Positions 33,246 through 40,336 of a stretch of DNA of 64,000 nucleotides are shown here, piece by piece. A program made the position numbers and the translations under genes. The notes under the pieces are model-generated. The model made no database searches. It had not been told where the DNA came from and saw only the letters and a program-made list of their open reading frames with translations. Source of the DNA: a virus; IMG/VR virus record IMGVR_UViG_3300005534_000012, positions 1-64,000 of that record. The stretch is one strand, 5' to 3'. Position 1 is the stretch's first letter. Each line of letters starts with the position of its first letter.

Positions 33246-34061
33246 GTGGGTTTTTCTTCGTATGACCAACTCATCCAAGCGATAACCGCAAGCGGTCAAT
33301 CGGACCATTACGATTTCTTCAAAGCGGGCACCGCGCCAACAGCAACCGCCGTATGGCACACATGTTGGGCGGACCCCGGTGCACCTGCGGCAGGCGCAAC
33401 TCCCGCTACGACTCCGGGAACCTCATATTCCACGACGGCAGGCGGTATCGGGTTCCCGAACGTCTCAACCAAAACACGCCACATGCTCACATTTGGAGCG
33501 TCTGCGGTGCAGAACTGCGCTTTGATGGTCTACGACCGCCTCGTCGCTGTCTCGGGAATCGGCACGACGACGACAGGTTCGAAAACTATATCGTCAACGG
33601 CCCTCCCGCGCTACACGTCGGGCACAACGGTTCAAGCGTGGCTCGAATTCACAACAGCGTCCGCCACAGGCTCGACGCTTGTTGCTCATCTCCTGTCGTA
33701 CACGGGCGATGTCAACGGCGCAGGGCAAGTCGGAGGGTCAATCACCGCCCCTGCCGCCATCATGAAAATTGGCGATATGGTGGGTCCCATGCCGCTTGCG
33801 GCAGGAGACGCTGGCATCACCGCCATCTCAACGCTCAATGTGGATACGGCCAACACAACCACAGGCATCGTCAATGTCGTACTTCTTCGCCCCCTTGCTT
33901 ATCTGCCAATCATCGGCTCGCAGTGGAACGAGCGTGACATGGTTTTACAACTCGCCGCCCTTGAAAGACTGTACGACGGACATACGCTCGGATTTCAATT
34001 CCTTGCAGGCGCAGCGAGCGCTCAAACGATTTGGGGCAGTCTCCGAAGCGGCTATAACTAA
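33246..34061 (+). CDS. virion structural protein, beta-rich
   Basis: 271 aa from GTG 33246, directly after the previous TAA (a longer reading frame to 33006 is only a shadow). GFSSYDQLIQAITASGQSDHYDFFKAG start, then Gly/Thr/Ala-rich strands and a C-terminal helix (NERDMVLQLAALERLYDGHTLGF). Similar composition to the 31917 protein. Probably head or tail decoration. Weak start support. Confidence 0.55.
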   Translation: MGFSSYDQLIQAITASGQSDHYDFFKAGTAPTATAVWHTCWADPGAPAAGATPATTPGTSYSTTAGGIGFPNVSTKTRHMLTFGASAVQNCALMVYDRLVAVSGIGTTTTGSKTISSTALPRYTSGTTVQAWLEFTTASATGSTLVAHLLSYTGDVNGAGQVGGSITAPAAIMKIGDMVGPMPLAAGDAGITAISTLNVDTANTTTGIVNVVLLRPLAYLPIIGSQWNERDMVLQLAALERLYDGHTLGFQFLAGAASAQTIWGSLRSGYN

Positions 34062-34070
34062 GGGGGCGAA

Positions 34071-35306
34071 ATGTCTGGTAGTTTCGGCCTCCTGACCCGG
34101 ACGAATGATTCAGCCCGGGAAATGGCATTTTTTACGTTTAAGGGACTAAGAAACGGCTATGCCCGGGGATGGTCCCTGCCCCTCACACCGTCTCAGGCCC
34201 AATCACTTATTTACCTCACCGCTGCTTATTCATATTCACCGTCGGATACGCTGAACGCCGTCACCGATACGCCGGGTCAAAACGTCGCACTCGCTCGCTC
34301 ACCAAGCGACACCCTGGGAGCAATCACCGATACCCCGACACAAGAGGTGGCGTTGCCCCGAGCCGTAACCGACAACCTGTCCGCTATAACGGAAAACGTA
34401 AGTCGCGGTGTCAATCTGTCGCGAGCGCTAACAGATGCACTTGCAGCGTTGACCGACACTCCCACTCGGCTCATCGTTCTCGTCCGGTCGGCATCTGATT
34501 CACTGGCCGCCCCGAGCGATACCCCTCAGCAGGCTGTTGGGCTGACTCGCGCTGTCACCGATGCCATTCCGGCTGTATCAGATTCTGTCACCCGGACACA
34601 CGGGGTGCTTCGGGCGGTGACAGATTCACTCGCGGCAATCTCTGATTCCGTCACGCGCGGACTTTCCCTCGTCAGAAATGTGCCAGATGGTCCTCTTGGG
34701 CTGTCCGATACGGTCACGCGGGCGAATCAGTCCTTCACTCGCTCAGTGTCTGACAGCATTCCGGCCCCGACCGATAGCACAACGAGGGTTGTTCGCGTCA
34801 TCCGGGTCGTGACCGACAGCGTTCCGGCCCCGACCGATAGCGTAGTCCGGCTCGCGCAGTCCTTCACGCGCTCGGTGTCAGATATTTTGGGGTCAATTTC
34901 TGACAGTGTGACCCGAAATTCACACATGACGATGTCGGTTTCGGACACCCTGAACGCGATTTCCGAACAAATCACCCGAAATGTGGCCCAAAATCGAGCA
35001 ATTTCGGACATTTTGGGGCCAATTTCCGAAAATTTGACGAGAAATGTCGCAATTTCCCGAAATGTGACAGATTCTATCCCCGCGCCGACAGATTCGGTTG
35101 CTGCGACCTTCGTAAACCTGATTCGGGGAATTTTCAACCGATTTATGGCCGTTTGCAGCACTTTCGTGGCAAAAATGGCCGTTCCAACGGTTTACAATCT
35201 GTACGCTCCGGTCTGCGCGACCTTCAAAATCACGCTTTCGGTCCCACAGACCTACATTCTTCTCGCACCCGTCTGTAAGACGTACATCATAACCGCTGGA
35301 GACTGA
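34071..35306 (+). CDS. long tandem-repeat virion protein
   Basis: 411 aa, ATG 34071 with GGGGGCGAA upstream. From about residue 45 to 345 it is built of some 14-15 imperfect repeats of about 20 residues of the form xRxVTDSxxAxSDSVTRxxxL. After a hydrophobic stretch two to three copies of a different ~19-residue unit (VPxxYxLxAPVCxT) end the protein. Repeats of this type are seen in environmental phage virion proteins and suggest an extended fibre or a beta-solenoid. The last repeats change codon style (see findings). Confidence 0.65.
   Translation: MSGSFGLLTRTNDSAREMAFFTFKGLRNGYARGWSLPLTPSQAQSLIYLTAAYSYSPSDTLNAVTDTPGQNVALARSPSDTLGAITDTPTQEVALPRAVTDNLSAITENVSRGVNLSRALTDALAALTDTPTRLIVLVRSASDSLAAPSDTPQQAVGLTRAVTDAIPAVSDSVTRTHGVLRAVTDSLAAISDSVTRGLSLVRNVPDGPLGLSDTVTRANQSFTRSVSDSIPAPTDSTTRVVRVIRVVTDSVPAPTDSVVRLAQSFTRSVSDILGSISDSVTRNSHMTMSVSDTLNAISEQITRNVAQNRAISDILGPISENLTRNVAISRNVTDSIPAPTDSVAATFVNLIRGIFNRFMAVCSTFVAKMAVPTVYNLYAPVCATFKITLSVPQTYILLAPVCKTYIITAGD
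34210..35100 (+). repeat. tandem array coding for ~20-aa repeats
   Basis: Imperfect direct repeats of about 60 nt. Clear copies: CAGTCCTTCAC(T/G)CGCTC(A/G)GTGTC at 34729 and 34859, and GTTCCGGCCCCGACCGATAGC-like at 34763 and 34817. From about 34890 repeats contain AATTTC-rich segments. Confidence 0.7.
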
Positions 35307-35308
35307 AG

Positions 35309-35614
35309 ATGTCGAACCCCGTCTCGAATTTCATCGTCGCCGGAAGCGCTGGATTCACGTTCAAGGTCTATACCGGAGTCAATCAGACTGGCGCAGTCGG
35401 AACGCTGTACGTCCAGGGCGTCGGAGATGCAAGTCCCCGAGCGCTCTCCATGACGATTGATGGCACCGACAACACGGTGATGAACCGAACTGTGACGAAA
35501 AATGACTTTCCGACAGCCGGAAAGTGCACCGTTCAGTATTTCATGACTGTTGGCGGTGGGGACCCGACGAAAGTCTTGGAGCAAGTCATCGACATCGCTC
35601 CCGCGCTTGCCTAG
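35309..35614 (+). CDS. small virion-associated protein
   Basis: 101 aa, ATG 35309 two nt after the previous stop. Beta-rich: NFIVAGSAGFTFKVYTGVNQTGAVGTLYV, then LSMTIDGTDNTVMNRTVTKNDFP. No signal. Likely a decoration or fibre component because of its place. Unknown family. Confidence 0.55.
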   Translation: MSNPVSNFIVAGSAGFTFKVYTGVNQTGAVGTLYVQGVGDASPRALSMTIDGTDNTVMNRTVTKNDFPTAGKCTVQYFMTVGGGDPTKVLEQVIDIAPALA

Positions 35615-35856
35615 ACCTGTTTGACGAGCGTCAGTTGCGTCGGGGACCCGTCAATGCCAGCCGTGGCTGACGCAGTCGTGGACGCTACCATGTGCAACGA
35701 ATCGCCTGTTGCGGGATTCGTCACCTTATACCGTCCAATATTGGGATAGGTAGACGGAGCCGCTGCCGTATTCGCGCCAGCCGCTGCCGCGCTCACACAA
35801 ACCCAGCCGTCCCGGGTAGAAGAACCAACCGTTGGGGTAAACGGAGTGTCGGACAT
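35611..35856 (-). CDS. small structural-type protein on the opposite strand
   Basis: 81 aa, ATG 35856 with GCTAGAGGAGAATTTTC upstream. Ala/Thr/Ser/Val-rich, similar in flavour to the decoration candidates. It is the only minus-strand gene inside this plus-strand cluster, tail to tail with the 35309 gene (4-nt overlap). Its leader has the hairpin-plus-CTATATTCTT element. Function unknown. Confidence 0.6.
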   Translation of the reverse strand: MSDTPFTPTVGSSTRDGWVCVSAAAAGANTAAAPSTYPNIGRYKVTNPATGDSLHMVASTTASATAGIDGSPTQLTLVKQV

Positions 35857-35880
35857 GAAAATTCTCCTCTAGCGTCCCCA

Positions 35881-35965
35881 AGAATATAGACTCGTCGGCT
35901 CGTCAAACGTGCCGATATACATGTAGAGGCGACTGGTAATGTTGTCCACAGTCGCCTTTCTTTTC
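35881..35965. promoter_or_regulatory. divergent region with hairpins facing both genes
   Basis: Minus direction: GACGAGCCGACGAGTC then TATATTCTTGGGG before gene 35856. Plus direction: 9-bp stem AGGCGACTG / CAGTCGCCT (35927-35935 / 35949-35957) then TTCTTTTC before gene 35982. Terminator-like in form but placed between divergent starts. Confidence 0.5.
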
Positions 35966-35981
35966 ATGAAAGGCAGACCCA

Positions 35982-36413
35982 ATGAAGTTCATGCTCCTCG
36001 CGCTGGCGCTGTGGTTCGGTTCGCTGACCCCTGCGTTTGCCGATGACCGCTTCAACCTCGCTCTCGTCCCCAATGTCAGTGCCAAACCCGGAGGGTCGAC
36101 CAACTACGGTATCGACTATCGAGCGTTCAAAACCCGCAACGACGCTCTTTCGCTCAATGCCGGAATCATCGGTGCCGATGCGTGTCATAAGGCCGCCGAT
36201 AGCGTCGGTCAGAACGCCTGCGTCTTTCGTCCGCAGTTCGAAATCGCGGCCGAAATCAAGATGCCGAGCGGAGCGAAATTCCTTCGCAACGCTGGATTCA
36301 GTATCGGCGCACGTCCGTTCGACAAAATCGACCTTCCCCCGAACCGCAACACGCACACGCTCCAGGGTCAGGTGAATACCCAACTGTTCTATCAGTTGGA
36401 ATTCAATATCTAA
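35982..36413 (+). CDS. exported outer-membrane-like protein
   Basis: 143 aa, ATG 35982 (GAAAGGCAGACCCA upstream). Signal peptide MKFMLLALALWFGSLTPAFA with an AFA cleavage site; the mature part is beta-rich and ends LFYQLEFNI, close to the Phe-ending C-terminus of outer-membrane barrels. Single Cys pair in the middle (C66, C79 region). Known: phages sometimes encode surface proteins for superinfection exclusion or adsorption control. Here inferred, not shown. Confidence 0.6.
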   Translation: MKFMLLALALWFGSLTPAFADDRFNLALVPNVSAKPGGSTNYGIDYRAFKTRNDALSLNAGIIGADACHKAADSVGQNACVFRPQFEIAAEIKMPSGAKFLRNAGFSIGARPFDKIDLPPNRNTHTLQGQVNTQLFYQLEFNI

Positions 36414-36415
36414 CC

Positions 36416-36655
36416 GTGGGGAGGGCCCGCATCCGGGCTCGGAATCGCGGATGCTACACAAAAACGCGCTACCACGACATGCGACAAGCAATGGCAGTCA
36501 TCCGGGCCCGTCAGCGCGGCGGGGCCGGATACCTCCGAGCCTACCAGTGCTTCGCCTGTCACGGGGTCCATATCACCCACACCCACTCAAAAGAAGAATC
36601 GTGGTCGGAATTACAGCAACTTGATGAAGTTGTCGCAAATTCGACAACATCGTAA
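36416..36655 (+). CDS. zinc-ribbon phage protein
   Basis: 79 aa, GTG 36416. N-terminus basic and Arg-rich (RARIRARNRGCYTKTRYHD), then YQCFACHGVHITH, the CxxC...H...H arrangement of small phage zinc-ribbon proteins (typical CxxCxxWHLT). Ends acidic. Possible nucleic-acid binding. Confidence 0.7.
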   Translation: MGRARIRARNRGCYTKTRYHDMRQAMAVIRARQRGGAGYLRAYQCFACHGVHITHTHSKEESWSELQQLDEVVANSTTS

Positions 36656-36669
36656 AGGAACAGCAAACT

Positions 36670-36954
36670 ATGTATAAGGCTCTCTGGCGATTGACGGAAA
36701 TCATAGGCTTGGCGCTCTTGATAGGGCCTTCCGTCTACGCCCTCAACTCGTTCTTCGGACCCTATACCGACTACAACACAGCCGCCATCTGCGCCGTGGG
36801 CTGGCTTGTGATGACGCGAGTCTTACAAACGGCTGAGGTGAACGCCCTCGTCACCGGAATAGAACTGAAAGAATACGTCCCCGCACCCCGTCCGAACACT
36901 CACACCGTCATCGAGGTCGGTGACGAACTGCCCCCCATAAAGGAGGCCCTATGA
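36670..36954 (+). CDS. two-helix membrane protein
   Basis: 94 aa. Hydrophobic segments ~11-31 (IIGLALLIGPSVYALNSFF) and ~37-53 (YNTAAICAVGWLVMTRVL). The C-terminal 40 residues are soluble and acidic. ATG 36670 with AAGGAACAGCAAACT. Overlaps the next gene by 4 nt. Function unknown. Confidence 0.6.
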   Translation: MYKALWRLTEIIGLALLIGPSVYALNSFFGPYTDYNTAAICAVGWLVMTRVLQTAEVNALVTGIELKEYVPAPRPNTHTVIEVGDELPPIKEAL

Positions 36955-37220
36955 ACACCAGCATCCAGTGCGGTGACCTCGCCAAGGACGGCATCACCGG
37001 ATACGAGGGCATCGTCGTCGCTCGGACGGAATGGCTGAACAAGTGCGTCCGCATCACCATCCAGGCGAAGGAAATGAAAGACGGGAAACCCGTCGAGAAT
37101 CAAACCTTCGATGAGGAACAAGTCGTCCTTATCCGGTCGCGGGCGTTTACCCAAACCAAAAGTAAGCAGACCGGAGGCCCCACGCCAGCGCCGTCACGCG
37201 GCCAAGTGACGAAACGCTGA
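36951..37220 (+). CDS. conserved small phage protein (GDxxxDxITGYxG type)
   Basis: 89 aa. Begins MNTSIQCGDLAKDGITGYEGIVVARTEWLNKCVRI, the pattern of a small conserved phage family that starts with Gly-Asp and a TGF/YxG signature. Basic tail with TKSKQ. Coupled to both neighbours. Role unknown. Confidence 0.65.
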   Translation: MNTSIQCGDLAKDGITGYEGIVVARTEWLNKCVRITIQAKEMKDGKPVENQTFDEEQVVLIRSRAFTQTKSKQTGGPTPAPSRGQVTKR

Positions 37221-37396
37221 TGGTGGTGCAAATCCCCGCCCCCAACGAGCCGACTATCCCACGAGAGGTTCGGAAGGGGCGGCCTCGCACGGGCCGAATC
37301 GAAAACTCGCTTGCATACCTGGGCCGCGAGTTGTTGACCGACAGGGCCGTATTCCAACAGCAAGGATATGTCGACGATTCCGTAGGAGGGGACTGA
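37220..37396 (+). CDS. 58-aa AT-hook-like protein
   Basis: ATG 37220 overlaps the previous TGA, TGA 37394-37396 overlaps the next ATG. Contains REVRKGRPRTGRIEN, an AT-hook-like GRP core, and an acidic end. Good coupling supports it. DNA-binding likely by motif only. Confidence 0.6.
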   Translation: MVVQIPAPNEPTIPREVRKGRPRTGRIENSLAYLGRELLTDRAVFQQQGYVDDSVGGD

Positions 37397-37731
37397 TGCA
37401 AGACACGACGCGCAAGGTCATCAACGAACACCGGATACAAGAGATTGACTCCCTGGGCGGCTCGTGTACCTGTCGGTACGTATGGTTTAATTGTGGCGGG
37501 ATTCCCTCCAGCGTCCATTCTTACGGTGCACACCTAGTCGAGATGATAACCCGGGCCTATGTAGCCCAATGGGAAGACCTCCGAGCGGCGACCCAGCGAC
37601 CATCGACGGTTCTTTCGGCCGAAGAATTCGACGCATTCGTCAATGACTGCATCAATGCCGAAGCCGACTCTCGGGGAGGGCTATCGAAAACCATCCAAGC
37701 GGTCAAAGACCGAGTCAGGAGAGCGACATGA
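37396..37731 (+). CDS. unknown small protein
   Basis: 111 aa, ATG 37396 with TAGGAGGGGACTG upstream. Contains a CTCRYVWFNC cluster near residue 24 and a helical C-terminus. Starts and stops overlap its neighbours. Not recognised. Confidence 0.65.
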   Translation: MQDTTRKVINEHRIQEIDSLGGSCTCRYVWFNCGGIPSSVHSYGAHLVEMITRAYVAQWEDLRAATQRPSTVLSAEEFDAFVNDCINAEADSRGGLSKTIQAVKDRVRRAT

Positions 37732-38006
37732 GCATCAAAGAGGTCACGGGCGAACCCCTCCAGGCGACCCTGAAAATTTCAGACCTTCGGCCGATGCTCG
37801 GGAAATTGAACTGGCAACTCCGCCGCATCAACAAAACCATCGTGGTTCAAACGGTAAGCATAGATTCTGAAATCGTCATCGACGTGACGACGAGGAACTA
37901 TGCCGATTGGACCGTGCACTGCGACCGTTGCGACCTGGAATATGCGGCCGGGACCCACGAAAAGGTCTTCTGCCCACGCTGTGACCAAGAGGAGATATAC
38001 TCGTGA
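37728..38006 (+). CDS. zinc-ribbon protein
   Basis: 92 aa. Residues 1-55 mixed, then WTVHCDRCDLEYAAGTHEKVFCPRCDQEE, a clear CxxC...CxxC ribbon at 64-88. Precedes the exonuclease gene with a 4-nt overlap. Possibly an accessory binding protein. Confidence 0.7.
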   Translation: MSIKEVTGEPLQATLKISDLRPMLGKLNWQLRRINKTIVVQTVSIDSEIVIDVTTRNYADWTVHCDRCDLEYAAGTHEKVFCPRCDQEEIYS

Positions 38007-38644
38007 AGTTCGTAGCCATCGACACCGAGACGACGGGACTGGACCCGACCATCAACGGCATCCTGTCCATCGCGGCCTACCACTTCGAAATCGCCCCCAG
38101 CGGGGCGATGACGAAGCCAAAACGGCTGTTCGCGGAATCCTGCAACCCCGGAGATGTCGAGTGGAACGATTGGTCGCTGGGGCAACACGCCATTAACCAG
38201 ATGACCCCCACAACCCTAGAGGGGCAAATGGGACCCCGAGCGCTGGGCTACGAGTTCTACAAAGCGCTGAAACAATACGACACCAATCCAATTACCGAAC
38301 CCTGGCTTCCCATCTACCAGAACGCCGCCTTCGACATCTCGTTCCTTCGTCTGTGCGTCCCACCCGAATCCATGCACCGACTTTCCCGCCGTTACCTCGA
38401 CACGTACACGATGCAATACTTGTGCTTCGGGGAAATCGTCTCTCTCGATGCACTGTGCGAAAAACTCGGGGTGCCGCTGTCCGGATACCACACCGCCGCC
38501 GGGGATGCTCTGGCGACAGCGCTGTGCTTCCAGACCATGTGGAGACTCATGCGGCCCGAACCGATGCAGGCGAGTATTGCACGGCATGGGGTAGCGGGAA
38601 CCCTCGAAGCATCCCGTACTGGCAACGGGCTCCCAACAGACTAG
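38003..38644 (+). CDS. DnaQ-like 3'-5' exonuclease
   Basis: 213 aa. ExoI motif FVAIDTETTGLDP (Asp7, Glu9), ExoII NAAFDISFLR, ExoIII YHTAAGDALATA (His and Asp), i.e. a DEDDh exonuclease. Known role: proofreading or DNA/RNA processing. Last gene before the repeat-rich region. No polymerase is fused or adjacent. Confidence 0.85.
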   Translation: MKFVAIDTETTGLDPTINGILSIAAYHFEIAPSGAMTKPKRLFAESCNPGDVEWNDWSLGQHAINQMTPTTLEGQMGPRALGYEFYKALKQYDTNPITEPWLPIYQNAAFDISFLRLCVPPESMHRLSRRYLDTYTMQYLCFGEIVSLDALCEKLGVPLSGYHTAAGDALATALCFQTMWRLMRPEPMQASIARHGVAGTLEASRTGNGLPTD

Positions 38645-38664
38645 ATGGGACCCTTTTTAATTCC

Positions 38665-38974
38665 GTGTAACGGTACTTAATTCCTGTAATGGTACTTAAC
38701 CCCTTAACTATTAAGGGGTTTTTCTTTGTAACGGTACTTGATTTTGTAACGGTACTGAAATCGTGTAACGGTACTTAAAATATACCCCCCACCCCTATCC
38801 CCACTTATCCCACTATGCGGGAAATATGAAGTCCCGTCACATTTTTATTCTGAAAAATACCAAAAATGTGTTTTGTGGGGCCCCCCACAGCACGCACAAT
38901 CCCACCCCCCGGGACAATGGGGCAGAAATTCCCACTCTGCGGGACAAATTCGTGGTTCTTGTACCGTTACACGG
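38665..38974. repeat. repeat family A: TGTAACGGTAC (6 copies)
   Basis: Direct copies start at 38666, 38685 (one mismatch), 38727, 38745 and 38764; an inverted copy GTACCGTTACA at 38961-38971. Spacings of 19, 42, 18 and 19 nt are close to multiples of two helical turns, so a protein could bind on one face. Candidate iterons or operators. Confidence 0.8.
38700..38727 (+). terminator. strong rho-independent terminator
   Basis: CCCCTTAA-CTA-TTAAGGGG stem followed by TTTTTCTTT. Ends transcription from the exonuclease side, inside repeat array A. Confidence 0.9.
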
Positions 38975-39109
38975 AACCGAGCACTTGACAGTCGTGTGCG
39001 TCCCGCCGTGTGGGAATAAGGGCAGGACCTTGACAAAATGACATTATCGTGCTCCGGGACAAATTGTCCCTATATACGGGACGAAACCCACTATACGGGA
39101 CATAAATTG
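38809..39109. repeat. repeat family B: CCCACTATACGGGACAAATT-like
   Basis: Copies at 38809-38824 (CCCACTATGCGGGAAA), 38931-38950 (CCCACTCTGCGGGACAAATT), 39066-39085 (GTCCCTATATACGGGACGAA) and 39087-39109 (CCCACTATACGGGACATAAA), with half-sites CGGGACAA at 38910 and 39055. Two full copies are 21 nt apart. Each has a near-dyad GGG/CCC centre. Confidence 0.75.
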
Positions 39110-39147
39110 GGCCTTGCGTCCTATACCTGTCCCACGCTACCGTTAGT

Positions 39148-39463
39148 GCATGAAACAGGCAAACTACGTCCCGCAAAGCGGCAAATCTATCGCCTAGTTT
39201 CATGCGTCCGTTAGGACGCGCGCGTTTCTCGCGCTCGCTAGGCCCCGCGTTCGACGTTCCACGTACGCAGGCGGGCGACAGCACCGATATCCCGGGTGAA
39301 AAGGGGCTACCCGTCCCTCGCGCGTGTCAGTAAGCGCGGGGGCAACGATAAGGTAGGTCAGGGAAAAAGCAGACCTGGTTTCCCTATGGCACGGGAAACG
39401 CAGGGAGCGAGAAAGCACAGGGATTCAAATGGAAACCCCTAGGCGGCCCGTCAAACGGCCGCC
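39148..39463 (+). ncRNA. structured non-coding segment / leader
   Basis: No gene on either strand is credible here. Stems: GCATGAAAC (39148-39156) with GTTTCATGC (39197-39205); GCGTCC-GTTA-GGACGC (39204-39219); GCGCG-TTTCT-CGCGC (39220-39234); CGCGC with GCGCG near 39320-39340; GGCGGCC / GGCCGCC (39442-39463). AGGTC (39355-39359)/GACCT (39372-39376) interlocks with AGGGAAA (39360-39366)/TTTCCCT (39379-39385), giving a pseudoknot-like or switching arrangement. Confidence 0.45.
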
Positions 39464-39531
39464 ATGCGTGGCACCTGTACCGGACAGTCATTTGACGCGG
39501 GAAACAGGGCCTTCAAAAGAAGGGGTCTAAA

Positions 39532-39822
39532 ATGTCCATCACACTTGAGACCGAAAACACCACCACAGAAGCAACCGAGAAGAACGTCGGCCCGAGCGTT
39601 AAGGGCTTCTACAACCAAGCCGCCAAGGCAATCGCGGCAGAGGAAACGACCCTGGCGAATGTCGCCTCACAAATCATCGCAGACAGCGGTTCGGCAGTCG
39701 AAGCGATTGCGACCGTCGGAAACGTCACCAAAATGCAAAGAGCGGACTTGGCCCGCGAACAGGCCCGCTTGGACTTCATCCTCGCTCTGGGGAAAGAAGT
39801 CCTGCGGCAGGCGACCGCGTAA
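39532..39822 (+). CDS. helical protein of unknown function, first gene after the non-coding region
   Basis: 96 aa, ATG 39532 with AAAGAAGGGGTCTAAA. Thr-rich N-terminus (ETENTTTEATEKN), then a helical body and an AREQARLDFILALGKEVLRQA C-terminus. Lies alone between two folded RNA regions, so probably under its own control. Not recognised. Confidence 0.7.
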   Translation: MSITLETENTTTEATEKNVGPSVKGFYNQAAKAIAAEETTLANVASQIIADSGSAVEAIATVGNVTKMQRADLAREQARLDFILALGKEVLRQATA

Positions 39823-39841
39823 ATGCGGTATCCAAAAGGAC

Positions 39842-39970
39842 TCCGGCCCCAGAAGGCGACAAATCGCCTTTGGACAGAAGCCGGGAAACGCGCCCCGCGA
39901 TAACAGGCGGGCGGAGGGGGCGACCCTTCCGCCCCCTCAAACCAGGGTATCGGCTAAGGCGGGTATCCTG
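39842..39970 (+). ncRNA. five-stem structured RNA candidate
   Basis: Consecutive perfect or near-perfect stems in 129 nt: TCCGGC/GCCGGG (39842-39847/39880-39885) enclosing AAGGCGA-CAAA-TCGCCTT (39853-39870); CGCCCCGC/GCGGGCG with one bulge (39891-39898/39907-39913); GAGGGGGCG/CGCCCCCTC (39914-39922/39930-39938); CAGGGTA/TATCCTG (39943-39949/39964-39970). No ORF of note. No U-run after the stems, so not simply terminators. No known RNA family was recognised. Confidence 0.55.
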
Positions 39971-40018
39971 CTTTGAGGGACTGCCTCATTCCACAGAAAG
40001 GAATATGTGCCTATGACC

Positions 40019-40102
40019 TAGGTGCCCCTTAGGTGCCCTCGAACCAACCCGGCAATCCACAGGCGCATAGGTGCCTGCCAAAATGGCATCTCATTAGGTG
40101 CC
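40019..40102 (+). repeat. four copies of TAGGTGCC
   Basis: Exact TAGGTGCC at 40019, 40030, 40058 and 40095, spacing 11, 28 and 37 nt, in the non-coding stretch before gene 40179. A tiny ORF (ATGTGCCTATGA at 40004) precedes them. Operator or RNA-binding motif possible. Confidence 0.6.
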
Positions 40103-40178
40103 CTCGTTATTCACACGGAAGGGCGCGGACGAAAGTGTCGCGCCTTTCGGCGTGCATAACGCACGGAAGGGAGTACCC

Positions 40179-40322
40179 ATGAAAACCCTACGGGAATTGG
40201 TGGATTTTTCCAAGGTGGAAGCATCCACTGCGGCGTTCAGCGCCAAAATGGTCGAAGGAATCCAGGCCCGCCTCGCACAGGCGAAACAAGCAAGCGAATC
40301 AGCCGAACACAAACGCGGCTAG
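40179..40322 (+). CDS. 47-aa protein
   Basis: ATG 40179 with GGAAGGGAGTACCC upstream (an upstream extension to 40098 reads through the repeat region and is not needed). MKTLRELVDFSKVEAS then an Ala/Lys-rich helix. Unknown. Confidence 0.55.
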   Translation: MKTLRELVDFSKVEASTAAFSAKMVEGIQARLAQAKQASESAEHKRG

Positions 40323-40336
40323 AAAGCAGCATATCC

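Noticed and set aside
38980-39060. Sigma-70 promoters from TTGACA at 38985 and 39030
   Set aside because: No acceptable -10 box at 16-18 nt from either hexamer.
38640-39110. CRISPR array from the repeats
   Set aside because: Repeats are too short, spacing is irregular and spacers are not of constant length.
38967-39284. 105-aa minus-strand ORF in the non-coding region
   Set aside because: Lies across repeat and stem-loop sequence, no ribosome-binding site and no recognisable motif.
39464-39976. 170-aa Arg-rich ORF across the folded RNA and gene 39532
   Set aside because: Overlaps the better gene in another frame and runs through stem-loops; basic composition is typical of shadows in GC-rich DNA.
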